From NCBI RefSeq assembly GCF_003265705.1, contig NW_020312902.1:7069599-7133598 (forward strand): a DNA stretch of 64,000 nucleotides, read 5' to 3'. A program made the position numbers and the translations under genes. Below the pieces are notes generated by a model, which saw only the letters and a program-made list of their open reading frames with translations, was not told the origin of the DNA and made no database searches. Source of the stretch: Callorhinus ursinus (taxonomy: Eukaryota; Chordata; Mammalia; Carnivora; Otariidae). Shown here piece after piece: positions 34,408 to 45,598 of this stretch; the stretch's first letter is position 1; every line of letters begins with the position of its first letter.

Positions 34408-34421
34408 TGATTCTGCACTTT

Positions 34422-35248
34422 CAATGATAAATGGCAGAAAGTGGTCCAAGTAAAAAGGAAAAAAATAGAAAAAATTAAAAAAGAAGAAGAAGAAAAAAGA
34501 AAATTTTTTTTTAAAGAGTGACCAGCTTAAAAAGAGACCTCTCTCCTTTGAAGTGAAGGCTTTTCCAGGAATCTGGTGGGATATGTAATTTGGAAGAAGC
34601 ACCTGGACAGGTGCTCCCTAGAAAGAATTAATTTTGAAATGTAGATGACAACAAGATCAGCCAAACAGAGGGAAGTCAGGAATTTGTGAGGCCCAGTGCT
34701 GCTGGCTGGTTACTCTGGTCTGTAATCTCTAATCTCCTGTGGTAGGATCATGTCTTTTGCACATCTACACCTGGGGTGTGACATAGTGTCTAGGGCCTAC
34801 TAGATGCTCCGTGTTTGGTATGTGAAGAAATGGAAGTTTCCAGTGGAGTGAAGGTACTTGACCTCATACAGTAAACAGTCCCCAGACCTCTGGTTGCCCT
34901 ACAAAGATCAAGCAAAGTTGAGTTGAGGAACATGATCCCAGCTGGAAAATAAACCACTTTTATGTTACCACAAATAATGCTGCATATGAAAACACGCCAA
35001 ACTTAGAGGCTTAACACAACAGGTGTTTGTTGAGTTAATGATTTGGAGGGTGGACAGTTTAAGTTGGCCTCAGCGGGGCAGGTCATATGGTCTAGGCTGG
35101 GATCTCACAGGTGCTTGGTTTCCTCACCTGCAGGCCAAGTAGGCAGCTCTGCTTCTGGAGTTCAGCTAGATGTCAGCAGGGAGAGAGGGTTTACTGGGCC
35201 ATGTGGCTTTCATCCTCCATCCTGCTTGCTTGTTCATGTGACAGCAAT
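34422..35248. other. Gene-free stretch; possible old repeat in 34,960-35,235
   Basis: 34,960-35,235 (ttatgttaccacaaataatg; aacttagaggcttaacacaa; ttcagctagatgtcagcag) has the shape of a medium-frequency mammalian repeat that I cannot name. An A-rich patch at 34,455-34,515 lies just outside the L1. No gene is seen. Confidence 0.4.
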
Positions 35249-35249
35249 G

Positions 35250-35575
35250 CTATAGACTGACTGTGTCCTTCCCAAATTCACTATGGTGAAATACTATCTC
35301 CCAATGTGATGGTACTAGGAAAGGAGGCTTGTGGTCTGTGATTAGGTCACAAGGGCAGAGCCTTCATGAATGAGATGAATGCCCTTATAAAAGAGACCCC
35401 TTCCATGATGGGAGGACACAGTGAGAAAGTGCCTCTCTGAATCCGGAAGTGGACTCTAATCAGACGCTGAGTCTGCCAACACCTTGACTGACTATGAAAA
35501 ACAAATGTTTGTTGTTTGAGCCACCCAGTCAATGGTATTCTGTTTGAGCAGCCCAAAATGGACTAAGAGAGTAGG
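35250..35575 (+). mobile_element. MLT1-type MaLR solitary LTR
   Basis: It begins tgctatagactgactgtgtc, then gtgatggtactaggaaagg, a tgcccttataaaagagacc TATA-like block, gaggacacagtgagaaagt, then tgttgtttgagccacccagt, atggtattctgttt and a terminal gcccaaaatggactaagag. This is the complete order of an MLT1 LTR on the plus strand. It is an old ERVL-MaLR solo LTR with no internal region. Confidence 0.9.
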
Positions 35576-35744
35576 GAATAGACAAGTTTTTTAAGGCCTA
35601 GATCAGAATGGGCAACAACATCACTTCTAGCACATTGTATTAGCCATCCCAGATTCAAAGGATGGAGAAATAGCCTTTATCTTTTGATGGGAATACCTGC
35701 AAACTTACACTGCAAAGGGACGTGGATATAGGAAGGGAAATAAT

Positions 35745-37345
35745 TATAGTTATTATTTTTAAAATCAGCTTTATTGAGGTATAGTTAGCATATCAACAAA
35801 CAGCCTGTATTTAAAATGTACAGTCTGTTATGTTTTGACATATCCGTATGCCTATAAAACCATCATCACAATCGAGGTTATGGACATACCCCTCATCCTC
35901 AAAAGTTTTCTCATGCTCTTTTGTAATCCTGCCCTCCTTCCCCTTCCCCCATCCCCAGGTAACCACTGATTTGCTTTCTGTCTCTGTAGATTGGTTTGCC
36001 TTTTTTAGAATTTTATATAATTGGAATCATAAAGTAGGTAATTTTCTTGCCTTCCTTCTTCCCTCAGCATAATTATTTTGGGATTTATCCATGTTGAATA
36101 TTTATCCATAGTTCATTCCTTATTTGTAAGTGTTCATTTGTATAGATATAAGAGTTTACACATTCATCTATTAATGAGTTTGGATTGTTTTTAGTTTGTG
36201 GTTATTGTAAATAAATCTGCTGTGAATGTTCACATTCAAATCTTTGGAGAGATGCTTTCATTTCTCTTGGGTAAACACCTAAGAGTAGAATGAGTGGATC
36301 ATAAAGTAGTTTTATGTTTAAGTTTTTTGAGAAGCTGTCAAACTGTTTTTCAAATTGGTTGTAGCATTTTACACTTCCACCAGCAATGTATGAGGGTTCT
36401 AGTTCCTCTAAATCATAGCTATCCCTTGTAATTGGTAACCTATTTAATTTTAGGTACTCTGATAGGTATGCACTGGTACTTCACTGAGGCTTTAATTTGA
36501 ATTTCCCTAGTGATTGACAATGTTGAGAATCTTTCCATGTGCTTATTTCCCTGTGGTATATCTTCTTTAGTGAAGTATCTATTCAAATCTTTTGCTCACT
36601 TTTGAAAATGGGTTTTTTTGTTTTCTTATTATTGACTTTTAAGGATTATTCATATATTCTGGATATAAATCCCCTTTCAGAAATATAATTTGTAAATATT
36701 TTCTCTCATTTTGTGGCTTTTCCTTTATTCTCTTAGCTATCTTTTAAAGAACAAAGGTTTTAAACTTTGTGGAAATCTAATTTATCATTTTTTTTCTTTT
36801 ATGGATTATGCTTTTGATGCAGTATCTAAAAACTCTTAACCAAGTGCTCACTTTGGCAGCACATATACTAAAATTGTAACGATACAGAGAAAATTAGCAT
36901 GGCCCCTGTGCACGGATGACATGCAAATTCGGGAAGCATTCCATATTAAAAAAACAAAAAACAAAAAACAAAACAAAACTCTTAACACAAAGTCATTAAG
37001 GCTTTATGTTTTCTTCTGGACATTATATAGTTTATTGTTTCAGATGCTACATTCTTTTTGAGTTAACTTTTGTATATGGTGTGAGGTATGGATAGCCAAT
37101 TGTTTCAGTATCATTTGTTGTAAATATTATACTTTCTCCACTGAAATGCCTTCACATCTTTGTCAAAATGTCTCTTGTCCATGTGTGCATGCATCTGTTT
37201 CTGGAACAGAACAGATGGAACCTGTTTTGTTCCATTGAAGTATTTGTTCGTCAGTGCGCTAATACCACACTGTCTTGCTTACAGTTTTATAATAAGACTT
37301 GAAATGAGGTAGTGTTGGTCCTTTATCTTTCTTTTTCAGAGCTAT
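35745..37345 (-). mobile_element. L1M-type LINE-1, 3' UTR and ORF2 end, split by a U6 copy
   Basis: Read on the plus strand, it starts at the 3' end (aaaatcagctttattgaggt; aaaaccatcatcacaatcg; ccaggtaaccactgatttg), then runs into ORF2 reverse complement (gggatttatccatgttgaat; aagagtagaatgagtggatc; tttacacttccaccagcaat; aatttccctagtgattgaca), to about 37,345. It is very diverged with no open frame. The U6 retropseudogene and its A-rich tail (36,844-36,975) interrupt it. 37,346-37,740 may be further old L1-associated sequence (ttactccatcttggctggag) but is unassigned. Confidence 0.8.
36829..36986 (+). pseudogene. U6 spliceosomal snRNA retropseudogene
   Basis: 36,844-36,947 matches U6 snRNA end to end, from gtgctcactttggcagcaca, through acgatacagagaaaattagc and atgacatgcaaattcg, to attccatatt. 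I count about nine differences from the mammalian U6 I know, including changes in the 5' stem (CGCTTCGG reads CACTTTGG) and in the catalytic-core region near acagagaaa. It is followed by an A-rich tail with C interruptions (36,948-36,974) and flanked by a perfect 12-bp duplication aaaactcttaac (36,829-36,840 and 36,975-36,986). A tail plus TSD marks L1-mediated retrotransposition. The upstream DNA is L1M sequence rather than a U6 promoter, so it should be silent. Confidence 0.95.
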
Positions 37346-39980
37346 TTTGGCTTTTTTGGAACAATCACTGTTTAGCTGCATGCTTGAGGAGACTTCTGCA
37401 GACCTCTGGGATGCTCTGTCAGTTCAGCTCTCTCCTCTCCAGTACTCTGTCCTTTAACTCTAACCACCTTGGTGTCCCCAGACTCTCAGCTCTGTCTCCT
37501 CAACTCAGCCCATTAGCTTCTGACAGGTGGCCTTGCCCTATGCCATGTCCTGGAAATGCTCTCAAGGCAGGAAGTGGGGCAATCATAAGGCTCACCTAAT
37601 TTGTTTCTTGTCCCTCAAGGGTTATTGTTCTCTTTTGCCTGATATCCAGTGTCTTGTAAACCATTGCTTCATAGATTATGTTTGTTTTTTGGTTCAGGAT
37701 GGCGGGTAAAAGTGTTACTCCATCTTGGCTGGAGTGAAGCCTCAAATATGGCTATATTTGCAAGTAGTCTCCTACAGGAGATATCAAAAAATTGAGATAC
37801 TAATTAGTCTTGCTTTTCTATTTTGGCTTTGATCATTGGGTGAACATCTATACCTCAATGTGGAAATAGTCTTAAGACATTTGGCCCAGCAATGGCTGGG
37901 TCAAAACAACAAACTGTAATTGTTCAAATTCCCATGGAATTGAATGACAGCAAAATATTTGGTAACTTGTGGGCATAAGGTGTGTCTGATACAACAGACA
38001 TAACAGTGTATTTCCTAGAAATGCTGCTTGCCAAGGTCAGTTCAATTCTACAAAGCAAAGAGGTGAGATATAGTCTGTTGTTTGGAAAACTGAAGTAGTT
38101 CAGCCTGGAGAAGCATATGTAGTATGTGTGGTGGGGAGGAGGAAAGAGAACTGAAGGAATCAAGGGGAATTATTTAAAGAAAAGGCTAGAACAGTATGCA
38201 GAGTCTAGACATGGTAGCACAAGCAACCTTGTACACGGAGTTAAGGAATTTGGATTACACTGAAGGCAATGGAGAATCTGATGGGTTTTAAGGAGTTTAG
38301 TGACATTCATACTTTAGAAACAGTATTTTGGAAGAAGGGTATGGGCAATGCTTGAACAGGATTTGGGTATAATCACGCAATATGCAAGAGATTCATTGGG
38401 TGGATGTTGGAAGAGTTCTACTGAGGATTGAGGAAAACTTCAGAGAAGCACTAATATGGGTTATAGAAAAGCAGATGAGTTTAAGAGATATTTAAGAGAC
38501 AAAGTCAGTAGAACTTTGGAATGCTGTAAACATATTTAGGGACTGGAAGATGATAGGGGGAGAGGAATCAAGGATGACTACTGGATTTTTGACTCAAATA
38601 AATGGGAGAAGTTGGAACAATTAAACAAAGGGATAGGGGTTTGTGTGTGTGGGTGTGTGTGTGTCCACATATGTATCAACAGACCCTCATGTGATAATTT
38701 GCTTTTTCTTAGACATTTCAATTATCAAGCCTCTCTCAGTTACATCATATAAATCCAACTCATATTGGCTTAAGGAAAAAAGGAAATTTTAGTGGCTCTC
38801 ATAATCAAAAAGTCTGGGGTATCTTGCTTCATGTATATCTGAATCCAGGTGTTTAGTAATCTAAAATTGTTACTCTTCTTCTTTTGGCTCTGATTTTCTC
38901 TGTGTTGACTTTGTTCTCTGAGAGCCTATTTGTGTGTGTTTGTGTGTGTGTGGTGGTGGCAACTGTGTCTTCCATTCTATCGGTTAAATAACTTCAAAGG
39001 AAAGGGAATGGATCTTTATCAATGGTTCTGAGTAAGAGTGATGAAATGGACTCTCATTGGATCTCTCTGACCCATGTGCCCAACCCTAAGTCAATCACTA
39101 TGTCCAGGGAGATAGATTATTCTGATTGGCCAGAGTAGGAGCAAGTGACCTCTCCAGAAATCTGGGTAGTGGGCTCAACCACACCAGAATCACACAGACT
39201 GAGTGTGATTCACCTTCCCACCCCTTCCAAGGAAAACTGAAGTGCTACCACAAGAATGTGACTAGGTGCTGAGCAGGCAAAAACAGCTTCTGTCTCCCAT
39301 AATTTACTACTAGTTCTAGAGCAGCACCTGCACATCTGATGAATGAAATTGCTTAACTTCGGCCACTCTTGAGAGCCTGCCTCGCATCTGTTTCTCCATC
39401 ATGGTGTCTTGTTTCCTTGTCACTGGGAATCGTGACTTCTTTCAAAGAGGGAAGATTGATTGTGTACATTGTTACCATGCCTCCCTACAGTGGAGCTGGC
39501 TTCAGTTGATTTTCAGACAGCCAAGGAAAGAATCCATATCCCCAGTCTGTATTTGTAGTGTGAACTCAATGTGACTAATAAAATGCCTCCTGAATAACAA
39601 TGCCATATTGGCAATTACATTTATGGGATGTGCGTAGAAATAATAGAACTGCACAGTTTCACTGAGACTGGGACAGTGAGAATCAGAAGGCACCTGAGGA
39701 ATCATCCAACCCAGTGTTGTTCACACTTTCAAATTAACATTGCTTTTTCTACCTCCGCATGAGAGCATTTTATTCAGCTGCTGGCATGGATTCAAGAACC
39801 TCTGATGATGGTTTTCTGCCACTTTGGGCACCCTTGATCTCATTCAGCCATCTTCATTTTGACAATTAAGGAAATTAAAAGAAATCAGTAATGAAGAGAA
39901 GTGATTTACACAAAGTCACATGGCAGAGCTAAAACAAGAACCTGTGTAACTTGGACTCCTAATTTTGAGGTTTTTCCACT
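37346..39980. other. Gene-free stretch, mostly unassigned
   Basis: No gene is seen. Short GT-rich runs lie at 38,642-38,664 and about 38,932-38,952. The block at 38,100-38,640 (ggaggaggaaagagaactg ... ggaatcaaggatgactactg) has a repeat-like style that I cannot name. Confidence 0.45.
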
Positions 39981-39981
39981 A

Positions 39982-40321
39982 CAGTTGACTGTTGAACAAT
40001 GCAGGAGTTAAGGGGTCCATCCCCCACCCCACCCCCACAGTTGAAAATCCACATATAACTTTGAGTCCCCCAAAACTTAACTACTAGTAGCTTACTGTTG
40101 ACTGGAAGCCTTACTGATAACATAAATAGTCGGTTAACTATTATAGGTATATGTATTATGTACTGTTCTTACCATAAAGTAAGCTGGGAAAAAGAAATTG
40201 TCATTAAGAAAATCATACGGAAGAGAAAATACATTTACAGTACTGTACTGTGTTTATTGAAAAAAATCTGCATGTAAGTTGACCTGTGCAGTTCAAACCC
40301 ATGTTGTTCAAGGGTCAACTG
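39982..40321. mobile_element. pogo/Tigger-like MITE with terminal inverted repeats
   Basis: The left end cagttgactgttgaacaa is matched by the right end, whose reverse complement is cagttgacccttgaacaac. Internal landmarks are gaaaatccacatataactt, aaaacttaactactagtagc, gttgactggaagccttactg and gaagagaaaatacatttac. The left flank is TA, the target expected for Tc1/mariner-pogo elements; the right flank reads TG, one change from TA. It is non-autonomous with no transposase frame. Confidence 0.85.
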
Positions 40322-40494
40322 TGTATCAAGCTAAACCTGTTGCATGTTCCATCAATAGAGAAAGACTTGGTGTTTTAAAACATACTGACATTGAGGAAGA
40401 ATTGCTAGAGTAATTTCTAGGCAAGTTAGGCTTTTTCATTTTGTTCCTTTCCTTCCACTTTTCAGAAGAAACCCATCCTTGCCCTCCATGTTTA

Positions 40495-40650
40495 ATAAAA
40501 AGGGAAAGGGACTTACCCTGTGTTCAACACTTACTCTAAAGTTCTTTAATCCTCCTGACAATTCTGTCAAGTAGCTAGTATGCTTGCCATTTTATAGATG
40601 ATGGACGGAACTCAGAGAGATTGGAAATTGCCCAAGTTTGCACAGCCCAC
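40495..40650 (-). repeat. MIR
   Basis: It has reverse MIR order: accctgtgttcaacacttac, aatcctcctgacaattctg, then ccattttatagatgatgg and gaaattgcccaagtttgcac. Confidence 0.75.
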
Positions 40651-40994
40651 AATGGGAGGCTTACCAATCATCAGGGCTGTGCCCTGTCTGTTCTTTAATA
40701 AACACTCTTTTATGGGTAAGCAAGGACACTTCAAAGATGCTGAAAAGGTCATTGGCTATTTAATAGACTGTCAACGTGGCATGTAAACAATAGTAACAAC
40801 AGCAACAACAATAAAATAATCTATAGCACTACATTCTTCAAGGTAAGAATATGCACCTAAACTTTCAGACCTTCAAAAAAAAAAAGGAGAAGGAGGGGGA
40901 GGGGGAGGAAGAGGAGGAGCATGTGCTGGCTTCTAGGGGCTGTTGACTTTCTAAGAACCTCATCCCCTTACAGCCAACGCAGAGATCAGCAATC

Positions 40995-41205
40995 TGTAGT
41001 CTAAAGGTCAAATTCAGTCTACTACCTGTTTTTATAAATAAAGATTTATTGGAACACATCCATATTCATTCATTACCTATTGTCCACAGCTGCTTTTGTG
41101 CTACAATGGCAAATTTGAGTATTCGTGATGGATACTGCAAGGTTTACAAAGCCTAAAATATTTACTACCTTGCCCTTTGCAGAAGAGGTTTGCTGACCCC
41201 TGGGC
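40995..41205 (-). mobile_element. DNA-transposon fossil, MER family, copy 2 of 3
   Basis: It reads gtctaaaggtcaaattcagt, then ataaagatttattggaacac, a tgcttttgtgctacaatgg block, gcctaaaatatttactacct and gcagaagaggtttgctgacc. It has the same order and orientation as the copy at 18,990-19,205. Confidence 0.75.
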
Positions 41206-41795
41206 TAAAGGAACAGTTTGCAAACTGTATTCTTGAGAGACCTATTAGTTCACCGAAATGGAACTCAAAAGTCTCTTTTACTAGGCTTGGGTGTCAGTGG
41301 ACAAGGTTATTAGGGCCTAATTTACTTCAAACAGAACAGGTCTGCTTTCATCTCTATTACATATTGAGTTTTCACAGTTGAATCTGTGTTAGGTCAAGGT
41401 GATGAATGGACTGGAGACATTAGGTCAGATTCCTGGGGAGTCCTATAAATGTTTGTCTAACTGCTGACTCTGGGAGGAAAATCCAGGTGTCTGTGAAAAG
41501 CAAATTTGAGTATTTGGCACTTTTTTTCTCATAACTATGAGAAACAGAAATTCTTCTGCCTACTGCAAAATTGTATTTACTTGAGAAGTCCGAGGCTTCT
41601 GAGTGTAATTGTCTTGGGGGTTTTACTTAGGAAATATGCCCTGTAATGACCATAAAGTTTGGGTGGATGATAAAAACAGTCTATAAAAATAATATTTTAG
41701 AATTGATATTTTGGTTGTGGAGAGTTTGATGATGTAAGAATTCCCTGAGGCATATTACCAAGGCATTGGAAGTCTGAGATCAAGTTCATAAGAGC
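41206..41795. other. Gene-free stretch, unassigned
   Basis: No gene or nameable repeat is visible. Confidence 0.5.
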
Positions 41796-41799
41796 AATA

Positions 41800-41990
41800 A
41801 TAACAATGAGTACCATTTATGTATCATTTACTCTATAAAGAGTTCTAGGCACCCTTCAAACACTTCGCCTGGATTATTTCATTAAATCCTCAGCATAAAC
41901 CTATGAGTTAAGTACTACAATTATTTCCATTTAACATATCAGAAGCCTGAGGCTCAAAGTCATACAGTAAAAGAAGGTGGACCTGGGACT
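41800..41990 (-). repeat. MIR
   Basis: It has reverse MIR order: tgagtaccatttatgtatca, gttctaggcacccttcaaac, aatcctcagcataaaccta, then atcagaagcctgaggctcaa and agtcatacagtaaaag. Confidence 0.85.
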
Positions 41991-42766
41991 ATAATCAAGG
42001 CTGTCTGACCCTAGCACATGAACTTACCTGTATACTGCTGCCTCAGTAGAATGTTGAGGATTAAGAATGACTACAGCTAGGAGCTGATTCCAATCCACTC
42101 TCAGAGTGTCCAGGACTCAGGAGTGCAGAGAACATATTAAGGTCTTCAATCAAATGCCAATATCTGTGTCTATAGAGGCTGAGCCACTGCTTGCCTACTC
42201 CAAAATAACTGCAGCAGGAGACAGTGAAGTTTTGTTTTGGTTCCAAGTATGTGTAAATTCAAAAATCTGTTTCTTTTGAAAATTTTACAAAAAATGTTTG
42301 ACCATGTTTAATATATAGCCATGTAAACAAATAGCCAGTGTTCCTTCTAGGACCTTGGAAGGAGCCCATGAATGTGGGGGGCTCCTGAGGATTAAGCTTT
42401 TACAGTGACAGTTGGTTGCTAGCTGTGTATCTGGGGATCACATGATTTTATAGTTTATGAGACCTTTATTAATGTCTATCTTCTCATCCAGAAAGAAATT
42501 TTATAAGTAGAGAATATGTATAGCTTTGTTTGTTACTTTATTTTATTGTCACCTAGTATATACTCCTTTGTGTTTTAAGGTTCTAGGCTGAGCTTTATTT
42601 TTTGCCTTCTGTTAGAATCATCTTTCTGAGATGGGGATGGAGCAATCACATTGTATAGGGAAACAGAAGATATTCTGTCTTTCAAACATGAAAGTTAATG
42701 CAGGGAATTGGTTAGCTGAATGATGGAAGAGCTAAGGTGCCAGAGGATGTTGAAGCACATCAGAAT
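41991..42766. other. Gene-free stretch, unassigned
   Basis: No coding or repeat signal is recognised. Confidence 0.5.
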
Positions 42767-42767
42767 T

Positions 42768-42951
42768 TAGGAAACAAACTGAGGGTCTCAGAAGGGAGTG
42801 GGTTGGGGGGATGGGGTAAGTGGGTGATGGGCATTAAGGAGGGCACATATTGTGATGAACACTGGGTGGTATATGCAACTAATGAATCATTGAACAGTAC
42901 ATCAGAAACTAATGATGTACTATATGGTGGCTAACTGAACATAATAAAAAA
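42768..42951 (+). mobile_element. LINE-1 3'-end fragment
   Basis: This is a severely 5'-truncated carnivore L1. It begins near aggaaacaaactgagggtct, then gggtgatgggcattaagg, aacactgggtggtatatgc, aactaatgatgtactatatg and an A-run (about 42,943-42,951). No convincing target-site duplication was found. Confidence 0.85.
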
Positions 42952-42981
42952 AATTGAAAGGAGAAAAAGAGAAGTTAAAAA

Positions 42982-43739
42982 CCACAGAAAGCTCTGATTG
43001 ACTTATTTCACTCAGCATAACACCCTCCAGTTCCATCCACGTCGTTGCAAATGGCAAGATCTCATTCCTTTTGATGGCTGCATAATATTCCATTGTGTAT
43101 ATATACCACATCTTCTTTATCCATTCATCTGTCGATGGGCATCTTGGCTCTTTCCACAGTTTGGCTATTGTGGACATTGCTGCTATAAACATTGGGGTAC
43201 ACGTACCCCTTCGGGTCCCTACATTTGTATCTTTGTGGTAAATACCCAGTGTATCACATGACCTCACTGATATGAGGAATTCTTAATCTCAGGAAACAAA
43301 CTGAGTGTTACTGGAGTGGTTGGGGGTGGGAGGGATTGGGTGGCTGGGTGATAGACATTGGGGAGGGTATGTGCTACGGTGAGCGCTGTGAATTGTGCAA
43401 GACTGTTGAATCACAGATCTGTACTTCTGAAACAAATAATGCAACATATTTTAAGAAAAAAGAAAAAGAAGAAGATAACAGGAGAGGAAGAAAAGGGGAG
43501 TATGTCAGAGGGGGAGACGAACCATGAGAGATGATGGACTCTGAAAAACAAACTGAGGGTTCTAGAGGGTAGGGGGGTGGGGGGATGGGTTAGCCTGGTG
43601 ATGGGTATTGAGGAGGGCACGTTCTGCATGGAGCACTGGGTGTTATGAACAAACAATGTATCATGGAACACTGCATCAAAAACTAATGATGTAATATATG
43701 GTGATTTACATAACAATAAAAAAAACCCCACAGAAAGCT
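42982..43739 (+). mobile_element. 5'-inverted (twin-primed) LINE-1 insertion
   Basis: The insertion is 42,994-43,727, with a perfect 12-bp duplication ccacagaaagct at 42,982-42,993 and 43,728-43,739. The left part (42,994 to about 43,257) is ORF2 3'-terminal sequence in reverse complement. The right part (about 43,258-43,727) is 3' UTR in forward orientation ending in an A-run. In the intact element the inverted segment directly precedes the forward segment: the forward part resumes near atgacctcactgatatgagg, after loss of about ten bases. This is the expected product of twin priming during target-primed reverse transcription. Confidence 0.95.
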
Positions 43740-44126
43740 ACTTCCACCCTTAGGGATGGAAGGTCAAAGGAAGGAAATGTTTACCAGAGCCAGACTGCAG
43801 GATTATCTGATAGGAGACACAGCCATGGCAAGGACTGCCTAGTAGGAACCGGCACCATTAAGGAGGAGCTTCCTGGCTGGTGCTGGAACAATGGAGAAGA
43901 GTCATCCTCTGGCAGAGGGGCTGCTTGAGGCAGAGGGAGAAATGTGCTGGCTTCTCTCCTCCTCACACATTTAGTCTTCTCCCAGTGCCTTCTATCAACC
44001 CAGAGCCAGTTGGCAAGGGAGCCTTGGAAGTGTAGTTTTCTGCAATAGAGAACAGAGCAGAATAAAGACTGGAAATAGAGACGAGAGGAAAAATCTCAGC
44101 ACAAGTCACAATTCACTTAAAGAATG

Positions 44127-44745
44127 TTATGGGCTGGATTGTGTCACACTCCCCACCCCCCAATGCATATGTTGAAATCCTAATTCAGTACCTAGGAATG
44201 TGTTTGTATTTAGAGATAGGATTTTTTTTAAATTTTATTTTATTATGTTATGTTAATCACCATACATTACATCATTAGTTTTTGATGTAGTGTTCCATGA
44301 TTCATTGTTTGCATATAACACCCAGTGCTCCATTCAATACGTGCCCTCTTTAATACCCATCACCAGGCTAACCCATTCCCCCACTCCCCTCCTCTCTAGA
44401 ACCCTTGGTTTGTTTCTCAGACTCCATAGTCTCTCATGGTTCATCTAGAGATAGGATTTTAAACAGGTAATTAAGTTAAGATGAGGTCACTGGGGTGGCC
44501 CTAATATAATACTACTGGTGTCCTTATAAGAAAAGGGGATTTAGATACAGATGAGCACAGAGGGAAGATCATGAAGAAGATAAGGAGAAGATGGCCATCT
44601 ATAAACCAAGAAGAGACCAGAAGAAACCACCCTGCTGACACCTTGACCCTGGAAACCTGTAGCTTCTAGAATCATGAGAAATAAATTTTTGTGGTTTAAG
44701 ACACCCAGTCTATGGTACTTTGTTATGGCAGCCCAGACTACTGCA
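44127..44745 (+). mobile_element. MaLR-type LTR, split by an L1 fragment
   Basis: The LTR starts gttatgggctggattgtgtc, then atgcatatgttgaaatccta, and resumes after the L1 insert with aggtaattaagttaagatg, ggtgtccttataagaaaagg, agaagatggccatctataaa, then cacccagtctatggtactt, tgttatggcagcccagacta. The order matches an MLT1/MST-like LTR. The cut lies between 44,225 and 44,446. Confidence 0.85.
44211..44460 (-). mobile_element. LINE-1 3' fragment inside an LTR, with 15-bp TSD
   Basis: 44,226-44,445 is the last part of a minus-strand L1 3' UTR (ttatgttaatcaccatacat; acacccagtgctccattcaa; tctctcatggttcatc). It is flanked by a perfect 15-bp duplication tagagataggatttt (44,211-44,225 and 44,446-44,460). 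That duplicated sequence is itself LTR sequence. Confidence 0.95.
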
Positions 44746-45598
44746 ACCTCCAGAATATTCCAGTTTACAGTATTCTGAGATATAGTATGGTCTATTATTG
44801 CCCCTGGAGATTGTCTTTAACACTCAGTGGTTAAAACTTGTTGTCCCCAGGGTTACTTAGCTTCTGAGTTGCAGAAATCATTTGGGTCACTCCTGCAGAT
44901 AGAAATCTCATCCAACACCATTTAATTCTCCTTCTCTTTCTCGAGGTTCCTAGAGATCTGTGATGTCTCACCCATGCACACAGTACATCAGTTAGTTGTC
45001 TAATTTCAGAAAGTACTCCCTTATCTGTGGGCCAGAAAACAAAGACATGGTAAAATTTGCTTCTGAAACTGTCCAACTCCTCAAGGAAAAACAAAAATGC
45101 TTTTTGGAGCTACCTCAACTTCTATATGGGGATGGTTAAATAATAAATTCCTTCAGACCAGATGGCAATTTGATGCTTTAGAGACAAACTGCTACCTTTT
45201 CATTTTCCCTTTGCTGCACCACAATTCATGTGGATCAGGACAACAGGAGCAGGAGGAAGAACGTTCTGCATTTTCTCCCCATCTGTTCCTGTAAGGTCAG
45301 CGTGATAACAATATGGCATTCTCTGCGGGATGACAACACAAGACTCTAGACTCAAACCAGCAGAATCCTATTTCATTATAGGAATTTGTACTGCTAGACC
45401 CTGAAGGGAAATGTGGCCAGCTCCAGAGCCTGAAAATATGATTACTGAGTCCAATTATGAAATAAAAAGAACATTGTATTTGGCCACAAAATACTAGGAC
45501 TCAAGGCCTTGCTATGGGGCTTCCCATCTGCGTGACCTTAGGCAAATGACCTTTCCTCTCTGGACATGAGGATCTCATCTGTCAAGTGGGAGCAATAC
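44746..45598. other. Gene-free stretch, unassigned
   Basis: 45,505-45,600 (gggcttcccatctgcgtgac ... tctgtcaagtgggagcaata) is a weak plus-strand MIR. The rest is unassigned. Confidence 0.5.

Larger units (their letters stand above)
27347..34421 (-). mobile_element. Full-length, coding-dead carnivore LINE-1
   Basis: This complete L1 of about 7.05 kb lies on the minus strand (27,361-34,407). In its own direction it has a 5' UTR starting ggcggagcaaggtggcgga, ORF1, ORF2, a 3' UTR and an A-tail (a T-run at 27,359-27,370 on the plus strand). The flanks tgatgctgcacatt (27,347-27,360) and tgattctgcacttt (34,408-34,421) agree at 12 of 14 positions, a probable target-site duplication. Both reading frames are broken by nonsense codons and frameshifts, so it cannot encode its own machinery. 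The two TSD mismatches and the lesions suggest an insertion that is not very recent but is carnivore-lineage in age. Confidence 0.95.

Noticed and set aside
36844..36947. Functional U6 snRNA gene
   Set aside because: The A-rich tail, the TSD, the L1M upstream sequence and changes in core positions point to a retropseudogene.
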